DNA from: Candidatus Omnitrophota bacterium
GTDB lineage: Bacteria > Omnitrophota > Omnitrophia > Omnitrophales > Aquincolibacteriaceae
DNA: 13,658 nt
Assembly (NCBI GenBank): GCA_016196565.1
Contig: JACPXK010000051.1
Coordinates: 1-13,658, forward strand
Reading direction: 5' to 3'
This document shows positions 1 to 6,200 of this stretch, one piece after another. Position 1 is the stretch's first letter; each line of letters opens with the position of its first letter. The notes below the pieces were generated by a model. That model was given only the letters and a program-made list of their open reading frames with translations. It searched no databases and was not told the origin of the DNA. A program made the position numbers and the translations under genes.

Positions 1-704
1 AACCTGTTTTTCCGGAACGGTTCCGCGGAAGGCCGGTTCTTAAAAATCCGCAGGGAACTCCGCTAAGTGAAGACACTATCCAAAAAGCAAAAGATGCAAC
101 CAATGCGCTGTCTTTTCAGAATGAACTTACGCTCGATGCGGGAAAATTGTTATTCAATGAAGACATGAAACAAGCCTTGCCTCCCGGGGCGCTCGATTAT
201 TCTACCGATTATCGAATGGCTGTCTCCAAGCGCGAAGACCTTTTTCTCAAGGAAAATGAATTTAAATTGGCTTCTTCGCTTGATAAAAAAATGAAGAAAT
301 TATTCGGCCGGTCTCTTAAATTGAGGGAGGTCTGCGCCGGAAGCTGCAACGGCTGTGACTCGGAAATACAAGCGCTTGGAAATGTGGTGTTTGATTTGTC
401 GAGATTCGGGATTCAATTTGTCGCTTCGCCGCGCCATGCGGATGGCCTCGTGATTACAGGGCCTGTGACGAAAAATATGGAGCTTGCGCTCAAGAAAACT
501 TATGAAGCGGTTCCGGAACCCAAAATTGTGATTGCGGTGGGGGCTTGCGCGATTAGCGGAGGTCCTTTTAGCGGTAGTCCGGAAGTCAATAACGGCGTTG
601 ACGGGTTGATTCCCGTAGATCTCTATATCCCCGGATGCCCGCCGCATCCTTTGACGATTCTCGACGGCCTTCTCAGATTACTGGGAAGATTGGAAGAACG
701 TTAG
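1..704 (+). CDS. [NiFe]-hydrogenase group 4-type small subunit (NuoB/HycG-like) with cysteine-free ferredoxin-like N-terminus, 5' partial
   Basis: The reading frame is open from base 3 to the window edge, so the true start lies upstream and 233 residues are visible. An internal TTG at 147 could be taken as a start, but the 48 residues before it match the family and have no stop. The C-terminal half is the small, electron-transferring subunit of group 4 (HycG/Ech/Ehr-type) hydrogenases and is related to NuoB. It should bind one [4Fe-4S] cluster through C115 and C118 (CNGC), C182 (GACA) and C212 (GCPPHP). The block FGIQFVASPRHADGLVITGP is typical. The N-terminal part starts PERFRGRPVL and aligns by eye to the 2x[4Fe-4S] ferredoxin domain fused to these subunits in many bacteria, but no cysteine occurs before C111. 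It works in a membrane-bound complex whose other genes must lie upstream. The stop overlaps the next, convergent gene. Confidence 0.88.
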   Translation, partial: PVFPERFRGRPVLKNPQGTPLSEDTIQKAKDATNALSFQNELTLDAGKLLFNEDMKQALPPGALDYSTDYRMAVSKREDLFLKENEFKLASSLDKKMKKLFGRSLKLREVCAGSCNGCDSEIQALGNVVFDLSRFGIQFVASPRHADGLVITGPVTKNMELALKKTYEAVPEPKIVIAVGACAISGGPFSGSPEVNNGVDGLIPVDLYIPGCPPHPLTILDGLLRLLGRLEER

Positions 705-1327
705 ACCGTCGTTCCTACCTTGAACGAAGTCTTGATCGACCAGAAAATCGCAATGAGTCCCAAAACGGAAGCTACAACAATTGTGACGAGATTGCTTGCA
801 CCGTAATGCGAAGGCGCCATCATTCCAAAAAGCATGGGCCCGGAAAGATAAGTATTGATGCGTGAAGCGAGCATCGCTTTTTTACGCACGGCGGGAAGTT
901 GATCGGCAGGGACCTGACCGCTTAGCATTCTTCGCTGGGCAGGCCAAATAATCATCCAGACATTAAACCACATAATAAATCCTAACGTCATTCCGAAGAG
1001 AATCCAAACAGCGCGGCCCGTAATTCCTTCGGGAGTTGAAAAAAGGCTGCTCGGCCCAAAACCTTGGCCCGGAGTGTACATATAAGTCATGGTGAAGAGA
1101 ATAAGTCCTGCAAAAAAGGTAATCATGGCGCCCCAACGAAACCACCAAAGAGCGCGCGGCATGAGTTTGGGATTGACTAATTTTTTAGCGGCGTCGTCTA
1201 AAGCTCCCTGAAGGGGAACATTCACAAAATTGAAGAAATAAAGATGTCCGATCCACGTAATGCCGGCAATGACATGCAGCCAGCGGATGAGTAAATGAAG
1301 GTTGCTGTAAAGATCTTGTAAGGCCAT
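701..1327 (-). CDS. PuuD/urate oxidase N-terminal (Urate_ox_N, DUF989-type) integral membrane protein
   Basis: This is a 208-residue membrane protein with about five hydrophobic helices, near residues 10-34, 62-84, 106-128, 157-175 and 180-199. The first helix carries RWLHVIAGITWIGH with H18 and H28. A later helix carries the SRINTYLSGPMLFGMMAPSH block with H174. These are the conserved blocks of the membrane domain of PuuD, the cytochrome-linked urate hydroxylase, and the histidines are likely heme ligands. Full PuuD has a C-terminal cytochrome c domain, with a CxxCH motif, that is absent here. The protein ends shortly after the last helix, so it is a stand-alone membrane domain and urate need not be its substrate. 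A strong GGGAGGT ribosome binding site lies 3 bases before the ATG. Its stop codon overlaps that of the hydrogenase gene. Confidence 0.82.
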   Translation of the reverse strand: MALQDLYSNLHLLIRWLHVIAGITWIGHLYFFNFVNVPLQGALDDAAKKLVNPKLMPRALWWFRWGAMITFFAGLILFTMTYMYTPGQGFGPSSLFSTPEGITGRAVWILFGMTLGFIMWFNVWMIIWPAQRRMLSGQVPADQLPAVRKKAMLASRINTYLSGPMLFGMMAPSHYGASNLVTIVVASVLGLIAIFWSIKTSFKVGTTV

Positions 1328-1330
1328 GTT

Positions 1331-1337
1331 ACCTCCC
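1331..1337 (-). promoter_or_regulatory. Shine-Dalgarno site of the PuuD-like gene
   Basis: GGGAGGT read on the minus strand, 3 bases before the ATG that begins at 1327. It is a near-consensus site and fixes the start of this gene. Confidence 0.75.
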
Positions 1338-1397
1338 GTTTTTTTTGTGAATCTATTGTAGCCATTGCCCAGTATCCGTCAAGCTAATGCTTGTGCA

Positions 1398-1433
1398 CCG
1401 CCGTAGACAGTTTTCGTTAAACTGTCACGGCGG
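1398..1433. repeat. 15-bp hairpin with one bulged base, downstream of the tRNA
   Basis: Arm 1398-1404 (CCGCCGT) plus 1406-1413 (GACAGTTT) pairs perfectly with 1419-1426 plus 1427-1433. Only A1405 is bulged and the loop is TCGTT. On the minus strand it follows the tRNA-Arg gene. There is no T-run on either side, so it is not a standard intrinsic terminator. It may act in 3' trailer processing or as a Rho-independent stop without a U-tract, or it may be a dispersed palindromic repeat. Confidence 0.7.
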
Positions 1434-1436
1434 AGT

Positions 1437-1456
1437 ACTTACGTATTAACGTAAGT
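1437..1456. repeat. 8-bp perfect hairpin abutting the tRNA 3' end
   Basis: ACTTACGT, loop ATTA, ACGTAAGT. The last base on the plus strand is the complement of the tRNA discriminator base, so in the precursor RNA the trailer would fold at once after the mature 3' end. CCA is not encoded. A similar 8-bp, 4-base-loop hairpin lies at 1638-1657 on the other side of the tRNA. Confidence 0.65.
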
Positions 1457-1529
1457 GCGCCCGGGCCGATTCGAACGGCCGACCCTCTGCTTAGAAGGCA
1501 GATGCTCTATCCGCCTGAGCTACGGGCGC
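1456..1529 (-). tRNA. tRNA-Arg(UCU)
   Basis: The minus strand folds into a complete 74-base cloverleaf. It has acceptor GCGCCCG/CGGGCGC, D stem GCTC/GAGC, and anticodon stem TCTGC/GCAGA around the loop CTTCTAA, which gives anticodon TCT. The T stem is GGCCG/CGGCC with loop TTCGAAT, and the discriminator base is A. It should read AGA and AGG arginine codons. CCA is not encoded and must be added by the nucleotidyltransferase. A TAATAA box lies about 12 bases before the 5' end and may be the -10 element, but no convincing -35 box is seen. Confidence 0.96.
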
Positions 1530-1605
1530 ACGTCATTTCTTTTATTAGCAGGTCTACTATTTATTCGTGAGAGGAGTTTTATTCGCTCACTCCCTATAAA
1601 ATCAG

Positions 1606-1621
1606 CCGCCCTTTAGGGCGG
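1606..1621 (-). terminator. Candidate weak intrinsic terminator of the lipase transcript
   Basis: On the minus strand CCGCCC-TAAA-GGGCGG is followed by CTGATTTTAT. The stem is short but GC-only, and the T-tract is offset by four bases. It lies about 155 bases after the lipase stop codon. It could equally be a stand-alone palindrome. Confidence 0.35.
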
Positions 1622-1637
1622 GCGCAGCTGCCGTCTC

Positions 1638-1657
1638 ACTTATGCCATTGCATAAGT
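1638..1657. repeat. 8-bp perfect hairpin, partner-like to the one at the tRNA 3' end
   Basis: ACTTATGC, loop CATT, GCATAAGT. It has the same architecture as the hairpin at 1437-1456 (8-bp stem, 4-base loop, outer ACTTA/TAAGT). The two flank the tRNA gene at about 200 bases apart. Confidence 0.55.
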
Positions 1658-1776
1658 ACCGTTCGTGGATATCTTGACGATCTCCTACGAACCGGACGAC
1701 GACCGCGTGTATCACTGATTGCCAGTGCGTGAATCTTGCGATAATAGCAAATTTACGGCATTCTCCCTACATTGTT

Positions 1777-2886
1777 TTATTTGAAGAATTCGGCGAGTTG
1801 AATGTGCTGGCACTTGGCGTCCTCATAACCAAGCTGAATGATTTCCTTCACAAATTTTTCGTGAAACATAAAGCGCGTGGTTTTGCGGCGTGTGAGGCGG
1901 GCTACGTCCCGGTCAATATTAATTGAGGAAGAATCAATCCGTTTGGAAGGCTGAAAAAGATAAATTTGCACCGGCAGGTCGCGGTAAAGTTCGGCTTCGT
2001 CACTGGCGGCATCATAACTTAAACGGTTCATAATCATCCGGATAATGGTTTTGAGATGCGGCCTGAAGCCATGCACATATTCGGGAAGTTCCAGCGGAAG
2101 CTTTCGCTGGGTCGAAATGTTAAAAATATGGGTGGCTCCCATCGTCAAAGCAGCACTGAGCGGCCGGCTTAGGCTTAGCGAGCCATCTAAATAATAGCGG
2201 TTCGCAATTTTAATGGGAGGAAGAAAAACCGGCACGCTGCAGCTGGCAGCGACATGATGCCCCATGAGATGGTCCATCATTCCGGTGGAATGAAAAATAT
2301 TCCAAGACGTGGCGCGTTTGCCTTCCAAAAACCAGCAGCATCTTCCTGACACAAGCTCTGTGGTTGAAATGGCCACCCCAAGCGTACTTTCTTCCTTAAA
2401 GGCACGCTCCAGATTTTCCCGCTTAAAACCTTTTTTGATAACTTCATTCATAGGCGTGGGATCAAGCAGGGACCAATTGGGCTGGCGGCTTTGGCGTGAC
2501 TTTTTGAACTCGGAATAGAATGATCGAAATATGTTTTTGAGCATGCTTCCATGATAAGCGGGGACATGAAACCCCAGCCATAATTCCTCCAGCAAAAGAC
2601 GGCTTTGATAGGCATCAAAGGATTGAGAGGCATAAAAGCTTGTATTGAGAGAGCCGCAAGAAGACCCTGAAAAGATTTGAAAGGGACTGCGGCCCCCATC
2701 GCGGCAAAAATGCTCGTGAATGTATTTCAGGACACCCACTTGATATGCGCCGTGAGCGCCGCCGCCCATGCAGGTTAAGGCAAAAATTGGGGAATTTGTC
2801 ATCGTCGTCATCATAATAAAAGTATACTCAAATTTGCTAAAGATCAAGTGATAGCAATAGTAATCAATAAATAACAGGATTTTCAT
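1777..2886 (-). CDS. Patatin-like phospholipase / lipid acyl hydrolase
   Basis: This 369-residue protein has the three patatin signatures. They are the glycine-rich oxyanion loop GGGAHGAYQVGVL (41-53), the nucleophile elbow G-S-S-C-G with S76, and the Asp of the catalytic dyad in YLDGS (D234). The block ASCSVPVFLPPI (214-225) is also typical. It should hydrolyse acyl ester bonds of membrane lipids through a Ser-Asp dyad. The start at 2886 is chosen because GAGGAGAGG lies 3 bases before it. The patatin homology begins only near residue 32, and the ATG pair at residues 25-26 has no clear ribosome site. The first 24 residues are hydrophobic and aromatic but not a classical signal peptide. The gene is divergent from the HTH/giant-protein operon, with 98 bases between the starts. 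Confidence 0.9.
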   Translation of the reverse strand: MKILLFIDYYCYHLIFSKFEYTFIMMTTMTNSPIFALTCMGGGAHGAYQVGVLKYIHEHFCRDGGRSPFQIFSGSSCGSLNTSFYASQSFDAYQSRLLLEELWLGFHVPAYHGSMLKNIFRSFYSEFKKSRQSRQPNWSLLDPTPMNEVIKKGFKRENLERAFKEESTLGVAISTTELVSGRCCWFLEGKRATSWNIFHSTGMMDHLMGHHVAASCSVPVFLPPIKIANRYYLDGSLSLSRPLSAALTMGATHIFNISTQRKLPLELPEYVHGFRPHLKTIIRMIMNRLSYDAASDEAELYRDLPVQIYLFQPSKRIDSSSINIDRDVARLTRRKTTRFMFHEKFVKEIIQLGYEDAKCQHIQLAEFFK

Positions 2887-2889
2887 GGT

Positions 2890-2898
2890 CCTCTCCTC
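2890..2898 (-). promoter_or_regulatory. Shine-Dalgarno site that decides the lipase start
   Basis: GAGGAGAGG on the minus strand, 3 bases before the ATG that begins at 2886. The alternative downstream ATGs near the start of the patatin homology have no comparable site. Confidence 0.6.
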
Positions 2899-2950
2899 TA
2901 AATTGACTTTCAGGAAAGGGTATGAGACTCTTTATTAAAGACTTTGAAAA

Positions 2951-2960
2951 AGATTAATCT
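2951..2960. promoter_or_regulatory. Perfect 10-bp palindrome in the divergent control region
   Basis: AGATTAATCT is a perfect palindrome midway between the divergent lipase and HTH genes. A shorter one, CTTTATTAAAG, lies at 2930-2940. Such sites could bind a dimeric regulator, and the adjacent HTH protein is an obvious candidate. No well-spaced -35/-10 pair could be assigned in the 98-base gap. Confidence 0.25.
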
Positions 2961-2984
2961 CCTAAGGGGAATGTTATAAATCCC

Positions 2985-3185
2985 GTGATAAACAAAACTA
3001 ATTTGAGCGACAATCCATCCAGAGTCATGACAGTGCAGGAAGTCAGTGAATACCTTAAAATTCCTGTATCCACCCTCTATGTCCTGAGCAAAAAAAGGCT
3101 TATTCCGGCGGCTAAGGTCGGCAAACATTGGCGCTATTTAGAAAGTGACATTTTGGGCCTTTGGAATGGCAGGGTGAGTGCATGA
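2985..3185 (+). CDS. Small HTH_17 (excisionase/MerR-like) DNA-binding protein
   Basis: This 66-residue protein is almost entirely one winged helix-turn-helix of the HTH_17/excisionase type. MTVQEVSEYLKIPVSTLYVL (15-34) forms the helix-turn-helix, and the wing follows with KVGKHWRYLESDIL. Such domains occur in excisionases and small regulators that bend or bind DNA. The start is taken as GTG at 2985. AAGGGGA at 2964-2970 is 14 bases upstream, which is long for a ribosome site, so a start at ATG 3027 is possible and would still keep the domain. The stop codon TGA overlaps the start of the giant gene (ATGA, 3182-3185), so the two are translationally coupled. It probably regulates this operon. 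No integrase or phage gene is nearby to suggest an excisionase role. Confidence 0.8.
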   Translation: MINKTNLSDNPSRVMTVQEVSEYLKIPVSTLYVLSKKRLIPAAKVGKHWRYLESDILGLWNGRVSA

Positions 3186-3256
3186 AAAAGCTAAGGCTGA
3201 CCGCACTCCTCACGGCTTTGATTTTTACCGCGGCCAATATCCAGACAAGCTGGGCG
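3182..3256 (+). other. Sec signal peptide of the giant protein
   Basis: Residues 1-25 have a KK..R n-region, a hydrophobic core (LTALLTALIFTAANI) and a c-region ending S-W-A. This fits signal peptidase I cleavage between A25 and V26 (Ser at -3, Ala at -1). It predicts that at least the N-terminal part leaves the cytoplasm. Confidence 0.8.
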
Positions 3257-6200
3257 GTCTCCATGATAGTCCCGGAAGCTTCTCCCAAAATGTTTTCCCG
3301 CGAGTCCCTCTCTGGTTTTCATATTCCTGCGGAGTTTGGAAATATTGAGGAGTTTTATCGTCCCGATGCCAGGCAGAAACCCTTTATTGTTTTCATTCAA
3401 GACGCGCACGCGATCTTAAACGCCCAGGAAAATATCCAACGCTTGATTGAAAACATTCAGGAAAAATATGGGATCCCTATTGTGGCGCTTGAAGGAGGCA
3501 AAGGAAAGCTTGATACCACGCTTTATAGAACTTTTCCTGACGAGAAAGTAAAAAAACGAATTATGCGGGGTTATCTCGAACGAGGTGAGGTTACGGGAGG
3601 GGGAATGGCAGCCATTTTCAGCGCCAGCGAAAAGGAATATTACGGAATGGAAGATTGGGGGCTTTATGAAGAAAATGCGGTCGCCTATTTAAAAGCGGCC
3701 CAATCAAAAGAGAAATTAATGACAAGTTGGCAGGATGTTAAAACGTCCCTGGATCAAAAACGTAAGAGTGTTTATTCGGCAAAGCTGGACGAGTTTCACG
3801 AGCACATGAGCGCTTTTTATGAAGAACGCTCGAATTTGGTAGAGCTCTTAAAGTATTTAAGTACGAGATCCTTCGGCCCTTCGGGCCTCAGGATGACCGG
3901 TGCGCGTCATTCTGAGCGGAACGAAGAATCTCATCTTTCTATTCTCATGGAATCTCTGGCCACCGAGCAAAATACCGCCGAACAAGAGAGCCTAAACACC
4001 TCCATTCGTCAGATGGCAAATCGTTTAAAAATGAAAATCCCAGGAAAATTAAACATTCAAGATGAAATGGAATTTCACAAGAACTTTCAAGCTTTTAGAA
4101 CCGCGCAAATGGCCCCCGGTGAATACCTGGAATTTTTGATTAAAACGGCCGGTCAATTGGGTTTCAAGCCCAAACTCACGCCGGCCATGATCAAATGTCT
4201 GGGCTATCAAAAAACCCTCTCCATGATTAAGGGAACGAAAATATTTGATGAAATGGAAAGACTGATTCAAGATCTGGAAGAAAGATTGATCACTAAGCCG
4301 GAAGAAAGAGAAATTGCGATAAAGTATCGAAAGCTCAACCTGCTTAAAAATTTAATTTCTCTGGAAGCCACACGGGATGAAATTGATACTTATCGAAAGG
4401 ATCCTCAGGCCTATCGCGGAATTTTAAGCGAACACACCGCAGAAGGTCTCCAATATTGTCAGCAATATTATCGATTGGCCATGAAACGTGATCATGCCTT
4501 TCATCAAAATCTTGAGAAGCTGCTAAAAAAGAACAAGGCTAATGCCGCCATTGTCCTGGCCGGAGGATTTCACGCTCCGGGGTTTAAAAAAATTCTCAAG
4601 GAAAAAGGCTATTCTTACGCCACCGTAATACCCAAAGTCAATTCTCTGGCCGGACAGGAAGTTTACGCAGGTTTGATGGCCGGAAATCTTTCTTATAAAA
4701 GTTATCTTAAAACCACATTTTACGATGCTTTCGTACGCCACTCGACCCTTCAACTGGTCAGTGAGTGGAATGAGCCGGATTTCCGCCGGAATCTTAAAAT
4801 TTGGCGCGATGATACCCTCCGGTATCTCTCCAAAGCCGGAAGGATTACCGAGGCAAAAAAATATACCCGGTACATCGATCTTCTCGCCGCCACTTATTAT
4901 GAAAAGTACGAAAGCAATCTAAAAAAACCTTCGAACCGGGAAAACATTCTGGAGGCCATTGAAGTTGAAATTGACCGTTACCGGGATGAAACCATTCACA
5001 ATCTTTCGAGAACATTTAGAAAACAATTGGGGCAAGTGATGAGGGGATGGGATCGTCGTGTCAGTGCTTCCACCATGACAGCTATGGGCTCGGTTCCGCT
5101 TGATCCCGAAGCCTCTGTCCAAAGATCCGAACTTCGTCTGATTTATTTAGATGAAGCAGTCATCAAAGAGCCGCCTGGCAGGATATTTACAACCCGTGAG
5201 CTAACTACTCTTCCCGAAACTAAAAAAGAAGAGCCCAATGAAACAGCAAGACGTGTGGCCCAAAAACTCCTCCAATTGAACGGAAGGGAAATGACGGACA
5301 ACGCAGGACATCGTCAGTTTAAACTTCAAGTTTCCCCACTGCCGGATTCGAATAAAATTGTGGTGAAAGCTTTGCCCTTGCGGCATGTTGACAGTTCTCG
5401 CCGTCTATGGACATTTTCTGTCCAGCCCGAAGGACGTATTGTTCTCTATGGGGATAGAGAAACAAAACTTGACCAAGAAGAAGACCTTTTAGGACAGATT
5501 TTAAATCACATCGCCAATGCAAGCGAAATTACGGAAAAAATCGATCTTATCGTTATCCTTCAAGACCCCGAAGTGATTGCCCATTTAGAACGAATCTTTT
5601 CGGATGAAAATCCCGGAATGGGGAATTTAACCTTACCGGAGATTTATAGTAAAGCAGTCTTGCACCAAGAGGTCTTGAATCTCCCCGATGACAGCGATTT
5701 TAGGAATACTTCCATCGGAAAGATCCTCAACCGTTTTGGCTCGGACTTCCGGCTTGAAACCTTTCCCGAAAATGAAAGGCCTGTAATGGCGCTTGCAGTG
5801 CGCCAATTTAATTCAGCAAGGGCCTTTCATGAAATGAGGAATATGCTTACTCCTGTGATGAATAGTCTCCAGATTTTACAACTCATGTTTAAGAAATCTC
5901 CGGTTGAACTTATGGGCGAAATTGGCGCAGAGCTTCCTTCCCTTCTTGCTAAAATCGCAAATTCTGATTTTCCCAAAGCGGATGAATCTCAGCAAATTAT
6001 GGTTCAAATCATAAATTTGTTTTCAACCGAAAAGATTGAATCGGTCATGCAACGCGCCAGGGAAATCATTCAAGATCCGAGTCAAGATATCCAGCATATC
6101 CTCGCAACCATTGAAACTTATGCCATGTCCGCGGGATGGCTGGCGATGGAGGAATTAGGAGTGCAGGAGGAATTCGAAGAAATGTCCATTCATAAAATGA

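Larger units (their letters stand above)
1530..1776. other. Gene-free, structure-rich intergenic region between tRNA-Arg and the lipase gene
   Basis: No coding frame is convincing here. The region holds several inverted repeats. These are CCGCCC-TTTA-GGGCGG at 1606-1621, ACTTATGC-CATT-GCATAAGT at 1638-1657, an interrupted GTTCGT/ACGAAC pair around 1661-1692, and CACTG-ATTGC-CAGTG at 1713-1727. The part near 1530-1600 should contain the tRNA promoter on the minus strand. I do not recognise a known RNA family, but the run of four hairpins between 1606 and 1727 could be a structured transcript or a decayed repeat element. Confidence 0.5.

Noticed and set aside
147..704. TTG at 147 as the true start of the hydrogenase subunit
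   Set aside because: The frame is open upstream to the window edge and encodes the family block PERFRGRPVL, so the gene is cut by the window.
1729..1926. Plus-strand frame of 65 codons overlapping the lipase 3' end
   Set aside because: It is antisense to the well-supported patatin gene and shows no recognisable motif or ribosome site.
2903..2980. Sigma-70 promoter from TTGACT (2903) or TTGAAA (2944) with TATAAA (2975)
   Set aside because: Spacers of 12 or about 25 bases and more do not fit a usable -35/-10 pair, so no promoter is called.
3161..3181. Upstream in-frame TTG as start of the giant protein
   Set aside because: It would put seven residues before the signal peptide, has no ribosome site and deepens the overlap with the HTH gene. 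The ATG at 3182 has AGGGTGAG before it and makes an ATGA overlap.
2985..3185. Phage or integrative-element excisionase
   Set aside because: The fold fits, but no integrase, attachment site or phage gene is present, and the gene is coupled to the giant gene.
3865..3932. CRISPR or tandem repeat
   Set aside because: There is a single imperfect palindrome with no repeated unit and spacer structure. A REP-like element fits better.
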